Source of the DNA: Lutraria lutraria
Lineage: Eukaryota; Mollusca; Bivalvia; Venerida; Mactridae
Reading direction: 5' to 3'
Assembly (NCBI GenBank): GCA_964023205.1
Contig: OZ026837.1
Span: 7,792,088 to 7,856,087, forward strand
Length of the DNA: 64,000 nt
The notes under the pieces were generated by a model that worked only from the letters and a program-made list of their open reading frames with translations, was not told where the DNA came from and searched no databases. The position numbers were made by a program, and so were the translations under genes. Positions 42,775-52,420 of the stretch are shown here, one piece after another. The first letter of the stretch is position 1. Each line of letters begins with the position of its first letter.

Positions 42775-43251
42775 CAGAAACATAGATAACAGGGATAAGC
42801 AACTTCGGTAATTACCAATGTAATAGCACGCATGACAGTTATTTTCACAAAAAGTGAAACTTCTTATCTACTGATAGCACATGGATAAAGTTTACATTAT
42901 CTGAAAGTTTATTATTTAAACTACAGCTGCCGAGTTTTTAAAATATCAATTTTGACTGATAGTTTTATTACACCCATGTTTATGCTACCTACTAATGCCA
43001 TATTTCTAAAAAATATCTATTGGTACCAATTTTTTTCAGGCCAACTACATTCTAGTGGATATAGCTAAAAATTAAGTTAGAAAATATAACAAAATATTAT
43101 TTCCAGCTGAAATCAAATGTTTAACCTTTCAGAAAATGTATGATTTATATATGTATTTTATTTGGTTTTTGAGTTTTACTTGCTACGGAATTTACAAAAT
43201 GATGTCATGCGTGATATCTTAAGTTGCCAATCCCTGTTATCTATGTCTCTG
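42775..43251. mobile_element. 477-bp TIR MITE with 7-bp target duplication, hAT-like
   Basis: The ends are inverted repeats: CAGAAACATAGATAACAGGG on the left and, read inward on the other strand, CAGAGACATAGATAACAGGG on the right. The similarity continues through GGCAACTT and CACGCATGACA for about 50 bp. The element is flanked by an exact ACTTTAA on both sides (42,768 to 42,774 and 43,252 to 43,258). No coding sequence is present. CAG-starting ends and a 7 to 8 bp target duplication suit the hAT superfamily, but that is inference. Confidence 0.85.
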
Positions 43252-43499
43252 ACTTTAATTGTTAATCAGGGGTGTAAAAATCCACTCATCCGCTCGTACT
43301 TGCCACTAAGTTTCATGGTCGGATGGACGACTAAGTTTCATAATCTCAATCTTAAATTTTTGCAAGAAATCAAAGTTTTCGATCGGTAAAATTAATGCCT
43401 GTGCATCAAACGTTTTTAGCCAACAAAACATTGAAAGTCACTCTTTGTTGCAAAAGAGATACATTTATTTAAAGTCGTTTTCTTTTAAGATCTCAAGAT

Positions 43500-43725
43500 T
43501 ATTATCCCCCCCCCCAAGCAGTGGGATATAGGTTGTGGGTTATCCAGATGTCCGTCTGTCACACTTTGTGAAACTTGCAATAACTTTCAAATATTTGAAG
43601 GTTTTTGTTTGAAACTTAAGCTGTCAAATATGAGTAAATTTCTTTGCCATGCAAGCATCGCAGTAACACAACTACCCCACAGTAGGTCCATCAAGATGAA
43701 TTTCAGTTGACTTAATTAGTTTCAA
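43500..43725 (+). repeat. Probable interspersed repeat fragment (CCCCC...GTCCGTCTGTC type)
   Basis: The segment starts with a C-run, TATCCCCCCCCCCAAGC, and continues with a GTCCGTCTGTCACACTTTGTG phrase and AACTTGCAATAACT. It resembles the start of a common class of molluscan interspersed repeat, also seen at 46,487. The boundaries are not defined. Confidence 0.35.
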
Positions 43726-43842
43726 TATGGTACATTATGCTATTCATGCTATATCTCTTCTTACTGGCAATTAGAAGTACTCATTCATTAGAAGATTCTC
43801 TAACTTGCTGCGGAAAACTTATAGTTTAAGATGATTGATTTT

Positions 43843-44083
43843 GTTTTTGTAGTTTTACGCCCCTTTTCAACAGTTAAGAGTCATATGAGGCGGACAGTTC
43901 ACCTAACCAAATTCATTCCTGAGAAGAAACAGTACTAGACTCCCATTCTCCGTAAACAACTGCCTACTTTCTGACATAAAGAGATATGGTCGGTAGCTGA
44001 GCTCAAACCCACAACCCCCTATCAGTGAGAGGTTACAGTGATTTGAAGTCACCGACCTTAACCATTCGACCACGGAGGCGGGT
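43843..44083 (-). mobile_element. tRNA-Ser-derived SINE
   Basis: Read on the minus strand, the head has a tRNA-Ser-like A box (GTGGTCGAATGGTTAAGG), an anticodon arm GTGA-CTTCAAA-TCAC and a B-box-like GGGTTTGAGCTC. The body follows, containing AGGTGAACTGTCCGCC and GGCGTAAAACTAC. A tRNA head plus this body matches a SINE layout I associate with bivalve genomes. The anticodon reads TCA. The B box departs from consensus, so this copy is probably inactive. Confidence 0.75.
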
Positions 44084-44162
44084 CAGTTTTAGATGAGGTG
44101 ATCATATTTATGGTCTCTTTCTTTCAACAACAGATATCAATTTTATTTGATTAAGAATACTG

Positions 44163-44462
44163 GCAAAATCTCGGCTGAGTTCAATAATGGGTCACTTGGG
44201 GTAAAATCTAGGTCACCAGGGCAAATCTTAGGAAAACCTGATTAACACTAGGTGTCAAGTTTTGATTGGATCCTCACCAAACTTTGTCAGAATGTTTGTC
44301 GTAATGATATGTAAGACAAGTCTGATCATGGGTCATCTGATGTCAAAAACTAGGTCATGAAGTCAAATCTTACGGAAAACTTGTTCACCATGTAGATGTC
44401 ATGGTCATGATTGGATCTTCACTAAACCTAGTCAGAATGTTTGTTTTAATGATATGTTGGCA
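44163..44462 (+). mobile_element. Internal fragment of the hairpin-ended repeat family
   Basis: About two of the ~145-bp internal units are present (AAATCTTAGGAAAACCTG, GGATCCTCACCAAACTTTG and GGGTCATCTGATGTC phrases). Both termini are missing and the sequence is more diverged than in the full copies at 40,531, 48,320 and 56,347. Confidence 0.75.
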
Positions 44463-45894
44463 CTAACAAACTACTGCTCTTGCCGTATGTGACAGCCGGA
44501 TGTAAACAATCGTCTGCACTGAGCATGCGCAGCTTAAAGCCACGCTTGGTTTTACTTGATTAAATTTTTGCACAACAGCTACTTTCGGTTTCAAGTTATT
44601 TTTATATGCCGTGTATAAACAAAATTTATTCAGTTTTAGTGTTATTAAATGTTATAATGTTGTGTCTGGTTCCAAATGTATCATTTATGTTTCTTTGGTG
44701 GTCTGCCCAACTGAAACTTATACACTACCAAACCGCTCTATATGCAAAGGTCAGCATGCTAGCGAGACTTGTCATATTATCATACAGATACTTATTCATG
44801 ACAGTTACTAGCAATCGAAATGTGTAATAAGAACTTATTATGTGTGTAGCAGGTCCCAGGCTCTGTCAATGGTCAGATTTCTGCACTGTTTTGCAGTCAC
44901 TAAGTTAGCTAATACTGCCAAAATTCTAACACAAACCGACAGGGTTCGAATCCATGAGACTTTATATTAATGACCTTATAATATACATCGACCACGCAGG
45001 CAAAATACAATTAAGTAAAAATTTAAATGACAGCAATATTAATTAATTTGCCATTGTTATAAAAAAGGATCTTAATTCTACACTGTGAACTCTACTGAAT
45101 CAAATTTCTTGTACGTATATATCTATATAGGCCTATGCACATATATCCAGCGAGGCGAGTGTGTGTTTGTGTGATGTCTTATGATGTCCTTGAAATATAC
45201 AAGTGGTTTCCTTAAAAGTCGAGGAAATTACTCTCATGCATAATTTGGTCCTTTTTAGTGTGTCCCTTTTTTGAATTCATTGAGCCGCCTGCACATATAT
45301 ATGTATGTCAGGCCGACGGCACATATAATAACCTTTTCTAAGTACAGGCATTAAAGGAATGAAACTCCCACAAAACAATACATCCATACATTTATTTTTA
45401 TCAATTTCTTATTCATTAATGCCCAACATACACAATACTGTACACACACATGTATACACATATCAAGGTCAAATCAGTACTATGCTGTTACGCAGAAATT
45501 ACACGGTATTTTTAATGTAAACAAACCACTTTAACCTCACAGACACTAAAAACAAGGAACAGACACTACTCAATCATGACAGAAACGTAAAGTATATTCA
45601 TTTATGTGTTTGAAAAAAATTGTCTTCATGTTCAAATAAATTTCTAAATTTATTAAAAACAGTATTTTCTACAACGACACAGTGACAGCACTGTGGCCAT
45701 TCTGCAGCATGTCTGGATTTATAACGTGCATAAATCAGTTATTTGACACCCGATTTTTATCATATTGGTTCAACATAAAATTCATTCATTGCATAAACAA
45801 ACTGTTAGTCTGTAAAACGTGGGACAAGATTGTAACGATTGCTTTGCACATAAAACATACATGTACATGCTACTTTCGCTTTCACAGAACATAC
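44463..45894. other. No recognisable feature
   Basis: This is AT-rich sequence with short chance frames. A lone B-box-like GGGTTCGAATCC at 44,941 has no matching A box. ACATATATAT-rich patches occur near 45,120 and 45,290. Confidence 0.4.
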
Positions 45895-45934
45895 TTGGTT
45901 AGGTTAGGTTAGGTTAGGCACACTTGGTTAGGTT
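45895..45934 (+). repeat. Short (TTAGG)n tract
   Basis: Four consecutive GGTTA units are followed by CACAC and a further GGTTAGGTT. The pentamer is the arthropod-type telomere repeat; molluscan telomeres are generally TTAGGG. At this length it is probably a simple repeat. Confidence 0.8.
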
Positions 45935-45989
45935 CGCGGCTTCATTTGAATAATTTATTCATAAACGCAGGAGCAAGTAAGTTTGATAG

Positions 45990-46046
45990 TTGTTGGTCAA
46001 GTTTAAACATGGATCATATAGGGTCAGACATTAGGTCACCAATTCA
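45990..46046 (+). mobile_element. Small fragment of the hairpin-ended repeat family
   Basis: It contains TTGGTCAAGTTTAAACATGG and AGGGTCAGACATTAGGTCACC, which match part of the internal unit of the full-length copies. It is too short to set boundaries. Confidence 0.5.
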
Positions 46047-46329
46047 GTTACTTACACTATATATATATTTATATATTGATGAGGTATAAGAGATTAATAA
46101 CATGTGTCCCATCATGCATGTAATACTATTTGCACACTCATATTTAAAAACCAAAGAATGAAAATGTTGTACTTGTATCTCATACAACAAGTATTTGTAC
46201 GTTAAAATTATACAATCCTCCATGCATGAATAAGCAATTTTATTGTCATTTTATACATGAACTTACTCAACAGAGATTGCTTTCAAGCTTCACTGCCACA
46301 TTCTAATAACTTGTGTTGATTTATAATAG

Positions 46330-46457
46330 GTTAGAGCTTCTGAACTGGAGGAATATAAGACCAGTCTTTTAGAAAAGGAGAGAGAGAGCTCAAGTTGGTA
46401 ACCAATCAGTTGTTAGAATTGCATGAAGAGTTGAAGAAAGCAAAGAAATCTGCATAA
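46330..46457 (+). pseudogene. Coiled-coil exon, terminal, with apparent frameshift
   Basis: After an acceptor (TTTATAATAG) one frame reads VRASELEEYKTSLLEKER. A second frame, shifted by two bases, then reads LVTNQLLELHEELKKAKK and ends at a TAA at 46,455. The two halves join naturally as one charged, heptad-like helix and the shift falls in a GAGAGAGAG run, so slippage or a sequencing error is likely. The protein family is not recognised. It may belong to the same gene as the exon at 49,542, which is also on the plus strand and also helix-rich. Confidence 0.45.
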
Positions 46458-46486
46458 ATCTGATTGTAAGATTCTTTCTTTTCAGT

Positions 46487-46668
46487 TTTTATACCCTCAC
46501 ATCAGGGTAATTATTGGAGTCACTTTGTCTGTCGGTCTGTCCATTCACATTTTAGAGTTATGTGCCCTTGAACTTAGCCATATACACAAAATGTAGTGTA
46601 CTATCGCATTCTTGGAGTCAAAGTGGCGTGGGGGTATTAGTCACTTCTGTGACAAAGCTCTAGTGTCA
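46487..46668 (+). repeat. Probable interspersed repeat (TTTTATACCC...GACAAAGCTCT)
   Basis: It starts TTTTTATACCCTCACATCAG, contains TTGGAGTCACTTTGTC and GTCGGTCTGTCC, and ends TTCTGTGACAAAGCTCTAG. These are features of a dispersed repeat class I associate with molluscs. No coding sequence is present. Boundaries are approximate. Confidence 0.5.
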
Positions 46669-46829
46669 TTTGGCTGTTTGTAACTCTGTCAAGTTTAAAA
46701 TGTTTGCAATGTTTTGAAAAAAAAAAACGATTAAAAATAACAGAATTTGCTGGATAGAGCAGCTGTAAGGGAGGAAGAGGCCAATATGTATCATGGTTTT
46801 AGTCAGTGCAAAGTCGGAAATTTGTTTTT

Positions 46830-46857
46830 GGACTTGATTTTTATCAAAATCAAGTCC
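46830..46857. other. Perfect 12-bp-stem hairpin
   Basis: GGACTTGATTTT is followed by the four-base loop TATC and its exact complement. Its role is unknown; it lies about 30 bp outside the left inverted-repeat copy. Confidence 0.8.
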
Positions 46858-46888
46858 TTTGTAATCGGTGAGCAAACTTTTGTCGCTG

Positions 46889-48000
46889 GATTCCATAACA
46901 GCTTGGTTAAAAGAATGCCGCATAAAGGAAATAGTAGGCAACTAAATGGTATGTTTATATAGAAGTATCTGGAATCTTTCTTCAAATAAGTGTGTCGGAT
47001 CTAAATATATTTCAAATCATTTTATTGTAACTACATGGAAAGAGTCATGTATCTAAATAAGTACTTGTCGGCAGATACATGAGATATTCAAATGCGTAGA
47101 GTTAAAACCATGTATCCACTGTCCAATAAAATATCGCGCCTAAGAGGCTGTTTTGCATATCGTGTTTATGTAAAACTATAGTTCTGCTTCCGGTTTTCAT
47201 TCGATGGTTCAGAAACATCTCTACGAACCTAAACATGCATTTGCAAATATTTACCATCGATGTGTGTGCTTTGTGCCTTTTTAACATTTTCATAATATTA
47301 CAAGGCGAATTTTCATCTAATCGTAACGCCGTAATATTCACATCAACTAGTGTTAGCTTGATGATGCAATCGCTATTTATAGAATGAGTTCATATCGGGT
47401 AAACTGTGGATGTCGAATGTTTTTACTGCGGCTTACGAGTAATAATTCGAGTCGCTAAAAACGAACGTAAATTACTGGTTATGTGCTTTTAAAAATGATA
47501 AAAAATTCTTTTTATGCAAGATTGTTTAAAATAACATTATCATGTCTGAATCTTTCGAGAGAGCAACATTGGGTTAACTATAGGCCATAATTTATAGGCC
47601 CACTCTATTGTGTCAGGGTCTTTTTATTTGATTGACCCTGATTGTGGTCAATGCGGCGATGTTCTGTTGTGTTAAAGTCAGAAGAATCGATGTTGGTATT
47701 TACTGTTACTGATGTGTTGTTCAGTAGTTTGTGGTCTTCAATTAATGTGCTAAACATTAAACATTCCAATATTTTTTCATTTTAAAATTTTAGCAAATAG
47801 ACTAGTAAAGCGCTAGCGTATGCCCTTCACAAGCACGCATATGACATGCATTACAATATGAATGAAACAGTCGGTCTGTAGGTATAAATGTTAAAATGTT
47901 TGCATGGGCATAAATGATGTGGGTACGCATTTCTCGTTTTTGCTTGTATGGAAAAAATCAAATTCCAACAGTACTTTCAGTACTTTGATTAGTTATAGTT
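46889..48000 (+). repeat. Inverted repeat pair, left copy
   Basis: This 1.1-kb sequence recurs in reverse orientation, interrupted by two insertions, between 57,908 and 53,930. Shared stretches in order include TCCATAACAGCTTGGTTAAA, GGAAAGAGTCATGTATCTAA, TTTTGCATATC, ACTCTATTGTGTCAG, TCTGTTGTGTTAAA, GTATGTCCTTCACA-like sequence, TTTGCATGGGC and CTTTCAGTACTTT. By eye the two are clearly homologous but considerably diverged. The left copy carries about 180 bp (roughly 47,200 to 47,385) that the right copy lacks. No coding function was recognised. Confidence 0.8.
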
Positions 48001-48319
48001 GCTGGCAACCCTGAGTCAAAATCACTGATCATTTACCATTAGAATCTTGAGAGCTATTCATGTAAGGAGAAATTATTTTTGAATGCCTGTTAATATATAT
48101 GTATTAAAGCTTAAAACTTCATAAACTTATATAATTACATATTAAATGATGCTGTTGGAAAGGAACTAATATTTTATGTATACTTTAAAATTGACTAAGC
48201 TTATGTTTTTTTGTTTTGAGTATTTGTAAAGAATTGTACATTTATATTTCATGTAACCCTGTCACTGAAAATGTTAATTTGTGTTTTTGTAATGTGTGCA
48301 ATGTTGGACATGTTGTCTA

Positions 48320-49493
48320 TTTTTAGCTCACATGTCACAAAGTGACAAAGTGAGCTATTAGGATCACTCTCCGTCCGGCGTCCGGCGTCGTGCGTCGTGC
48401 GGTGTGCGTCGTGCGTCGTCAAACTTTATGTTGTGACCACACTAGGGGCCACATTTTTAGCCCAATTTTAGCAAAACTGGGTCAGGACGTCAATATCAAC
48501 AAAATCTCGGACGAGTTCTATATTGGGCCATTTGGGGTCAAAAACTAGGTCACCAGGGCCAAATAAGGGAAAACCTTGTGAACACTTTAGAAATCACTGT
48601 TTTGAATTTATCTTCATGAAACTTTGTCAGAATGTTCATTTTAATAATATGTAGGTCAAGTTTGAAAATGGGTAATTTCTGTAGTAAAATTAGGTCACTA
48701 GGGCAAATTGCTGGAAAACCTTGTGAACACTCTAGAAGTCACTGTTGTGATTGGATGATCATGAAACCTTGTCAGAATGTTTGTCTTCATAATATCTTGG
48801 ACGAGAGCGAACATGGGTCATCTTGGGTCAAAAACTAGGTCGCTAGGTCAAATCTTATGAAAAACCATGTTAACACTGTTGATTTCACAGTTATCATTGG
48901 ATCTTCACCAAACTTTGTCAAATCGTTTGTTTTAATGATATAACGGTCAAGTATAAATATGGGTCATCTGGGGTCAATAACTAGGTCACCAGGTCAAATC
49001 TTAGGAAAACTTTGTTAACACTGTAGATGTCACAGTTTTAATTGGATCTTCACCAAACCTTGTCAAAATGTTTGCCTCAATGATATGTGGGTCAAGGATG
49101 AACATGGATCAGCCGGGTTTAAAAACTGGGTCACAAGGTCAAATCTTAGGTAAAAATCTTGTAAAAGCTCTAAATGTCATGGTTTTGATTGGATCTTGGC
49201 CAAACCTGGTCAGATTGTTTGTCTTAATGATATTAAGGACAGGTTCAAATATGGGTCACCTAGGGTCAAAAACCAGGTCACAAGGTCAAATCTTAGGAAA
49301 ACCTTATTAACACTGTAGATGTCAAATTTTGATCACCAAACCTAGTCAGACTGTTTGTCTTAATGATATGTAAGACAAATTCGAACATAGGTCGTCTGGG
49401 GTCAAAAACTAGGTCACCGGTTCAAAACAATGTTTTAATGAGTGAACAGTGATTGTCATGTGAGCGATATAGGGCCATCTTGGCCCTCTTGTT
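48320..49493 (+). mobile_element. Hairpin-ended element, copy 2
   Basis: It has the same start (TTTTAGCTCACATGTCACAAAG up to the extra GTGACAAAGTGAGCT), the same ~145-bp internal units and the same end (GTGAGCGATATAGGGCCATC, hairpin, CTCTTGTT) as copies 1 and 3. It differs from them by scattered substitutions and small indels only, so the family has moved or been copied recently. Confidence 0.8.
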
Positions 49494-49541
49494 CAAGTAA
49501 AATCTGCCTATAATTATGTATTATTTATTATATTCTTTCAG

Positions 49542-49606
49542 TACTTGGAGTTCATTGTTAATACAGCCAATGCTAAAATGGAAGAGAAGTTGGAAAGGAT
49601 CAACAG
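49542..49606 (+). CDS. Putative internal exon of a helical protein
   Basis: A strong polypyrimidine acceptor (TATTCTTTCAG) precedes 65 bases that read without a stop as YLEFIVNTANAKMEEKL followed by ERINR. A donor (CAACAG/GTTTGT) follows. The end leaves two bases of a codon. The E/K-rich composition suggests a helix or coiled coil. I cannot name the family. The transposon copy at 48,320 lies in the intron just upstream. Confidence 0.5.
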
Positions 49607-50370
49607 GTTTGTTTTTGTTTCATCATTTTTCCCATCTAGCTGTCCCTCAAATAATGTGCTGCTTCTAGGTGTGATTTTCTTGAACAAGTTTTCTTGAATT
49701 ATTGTATTAATGTCTGTTAATTTACATATTATTTTTGGTTACATTTCTTGCAATTTTGATAATATGCGGTTACATTTGTAATGTAAAAACAATCTGTGGC
49801 AACAAGCAAGTTATTTGTACTTTGTAAATTTTACAGTGTATCATTTATATAACAAATAGATGTATGTTTTTCTCTGGCTTGAATAACCATTTACCTCGAT
49901 CATTAAAGTATATTAAAGTGTGACAGTCCTATTATTTGCAGACTAATAGTTTGTATGTGATAATAATCATACACGAGTACTTAAATTTAAAAAATGAATA
50001 TTGGAATCGACTTTTACATTTTCATAAACTACTGTAGAAAGGGAGATAACTCGAAAATTAAAAATAAACCAAATCAAAAGTAAAATATTTGGAATAATGA
50101 TACAATTATAGAATTATTACTTGCTGATGTAGATATTGTTACAAATAGATGGAGAAATTGACTGCTGATTTATGATTTGGAATTCAGGAGTGATTATTTA
50201 TTGATATTGTTTATTAGGCCAATGAATAATTTTCAGAATTCAGGAATGAAAATTAATTGTTCCGCCCTCATTGGCAAGAAACTACTTGTGTTAACGTTGT
50301 TTTTGTTAATAGACTAGGATTTGATATTTTATAATCCTTTTAGTCAACAGTCAGAACAGCACAGAGTGCC
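49607..50370. other. Intron-like AT-rich sequence, nothing recognised
   Basis: No gene or element is seen. An AAGGGAGATAACTC phrase at 50,041 is one I associate with dispersed sequences in molluscs. Confidence 0.4.
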
Positions 50371-51640
50371 AAGGTGAGTTTTTAGGATCGAGCTATGTCC
50401 GTTGTCCGTCGTCGTCCGTCTGACATCAACAATTTCTTTAAACAACATCTCCTCCTAAACCACTTGGTCAATTTCAACCAAACTTCACTGGTGTCTACCA
50501 AAGTTGTTCAAAGAATTCCATTCCATGCAGAACTCTGGTTGCTATGGCAACCAGAAGGATTTTTTTTGAAAATCTTCAAAAATCTTCTTCTCAAAAACCA
50601 GAAGACCTAGAGCTTAGATATTTAGTGTGTTGCATTGTCTAGTGGATCTCTACCAAGTTTGTTCAAATTATTGCCCTAGGGTCAAAATAGGCCCTGCCCC
50701 GGGGGTCACTTGTTTTATAAAGGCTTATATAGGAAAATTTAAAAAATCTTCTTCTCCAAAACTACAAGGCCTAGAGCTAAGATTTTTTGTATGTAGCATT
50801 GTCTTGTGGACCTCTACAAAGTTTGTTTGAAATATGGCCCCAGGGTCAAAATTGGCCTGGCCCCGGGGTTTACTCTTTTTTATATAGGAAAATTTGAAAA
50901 ATCTTCTTGATCAAAACCACAAGGCCTAGTGCTAAGATATTTTGTATGTAGCATTGTCTAGTGGACCTCTACCAATTTTGTTCAAATTATTGCCCTAGGG
51001 TCAAAATTGGCCCCGCCCCAGGGGTCACTTGATTTACATAGGCTTATATAGGAAAATTTTAAAAATTTTCTTCTCCAAAACCACAGGGTGTAGAGCTTAG
51101 ATATTTTGTATGTAGCATTGACTTGTGGACCTCTACCAAGTTTGTTCAAATTATGGCCCCGGGGTCAAAATTGCCCCCCCCCCCCGGTTTTCTCTATTTT
51201 ATATTGGAAAATTAACAAATCTTCTTGATCAAAACCACAAGGCTTAGAGCTAAGATATTTGGTATGTAGCTTTGTCTAGTGGATATCTACTGAGTTTGTT
51301 CAAATTATGGCCCCGGGGTCAAAATTGGCCCCGCCCCTGGGGTCGCTTGATTTATATAGGCCTATATAGGAAAATTGAAAAATCTTCTTGTCCAAAACCA
51401 CAATGCCTAGAGCTTAGATGTTTTGTATGTAGCATTGTCTTGTAGACTTCTACCAAGTTCGTGCAAATCATGGCCCCAGGGTCAATATTGGCCCTGCCCA
51501 GGGGGTCAGTTGATTTCAACAACTACTTGACAGTTGAGGTAGATAACCTTTTACCATGACAAATAACTTCCCTTGGTTAAATTATCCCTTGTGTTACGAT
51601 ACTCAGGTGAGCGATACAGGGCCAGCATGGCCCTCTTGTC
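50371..51640 (+). mobile_element. Sister family of hairpin-ended element, ~160-bp core repeats
   Basis: A TTTTTAGGATCGAG start leads into a GTCCGTCGTCGTCCGTC segment. About five tandem units of 155 to 164 bp follow, with GGAAAATT at 50,732, 50,887, 51,051, 51,206 and 51,369. Each unit carries AAAACCACAAGGCCTAGAGC, GTATGTAGCATTGTCT and a GGCCCCGGGGTCAAAATTGG-type segment. The 3' end is GTGAGCGATACAGGGCCAGC with the hairpin AGGGCCAGCATGGCCCT and CTTGT. The terminus matches that of the other family except in the hairpin loop and one base, while the core is unrelated. Confidence 0.75.
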
Positions 51641-52253
51641 TTCATTTAGGTTCCCAACATCACAAAGTGTGTATAATCTAGCAGTGAGAATGAAACCATT
51701 GTCCTGCCAAATCAGCCATTGATTTACCAGAAAAGCAACTAACTGCAAGACATTGTACTTTTCACATTCAACAATAATATTAAAGTTTATAAACAGATAA
51801 AAAAGTTGACATCAAAAAAGTAGGTTCACTGTCTAGCTAGTATAATGATTGATTATTTTAGACAGACCTGCATGCATGCAACATTCTCATGAGTCATGAG
51901 GTAAGGAACATATGCATGATTAACAAACATAGAAAATATTTATTTGAATCATAGCAATGCAAATATTAAATTCAAATTAACAGTTGTGGAGGGTGAATAA
52001 TACCAATAATTTTATGTATACAGTTTCACGTTTAAATCATCGAAGTATGATGATAATATACATGCGCAATATAATTCCAATTTGAACCTTGATATTATAG
52101 TTGGAACTGGATTATAATCTTTTGAAAGTATTGATCAATTTCATTTTGTCTATGCACTTTCATTTATAACTTCTCCTATCTGATCTTCATGTGTCTGTCA
52201 TTCAAATTTAGGTTTTAAGAAATATGAATCCATTCCTGTTTCTTTCTAAATAC
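51641..52253. other. No recognisable feature
   Basis: This is AT-rich sequence with only short chance open frames on either strand. Confidence 0.4.
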
Positions 52254-52410
52254 AGTCATACCTGTGTTAGCAGCCTATTCCAGATAAAGGCCACCATTTG
52301 AATATAGGCCACTCTTTTGAAAACCATCACTGACCATTTAGAACAAAATGACCTCTAAATGAAGGCCACCTGTCAGTAAAGGTCACATTTTGTCTTTCCC
52401 ATGGGTGAGC
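52254..52410 (+). repeat. Probable interspersed repeat fragment (ACAGTCATACCTGTGTTAG)
   Basis: ACAGTCATACCTGTGTTAGC is followed by repeated AAAGGCCACC phrases (52,287, 52,365 and related forms). This resembles a dispersed molluscan repeat that typically begins ACAGTCAAACCTGT. The mariner element is inserted at or just after its right end. Confidence 0.45.
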
Positions 52411-52420
52411 TTTGTTTATA

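Noticed and set aside
43990..44083. Genuine selenocysteine tRNA gene, from the TCA anticodon.
   Set aside because: The length, A box and attached body are those of a tRNA-Ser-derived SINE, and the long acceptor and variable arm of tRNA-Sec cannot be drawn.
44606..44827. Two overlapping 66- to 73-codon frames with hydrophobic stretches.
   Set aside because: AT-rich DNA readily yields such frames. There are no splice sites, no recognisable family and no supporting context.
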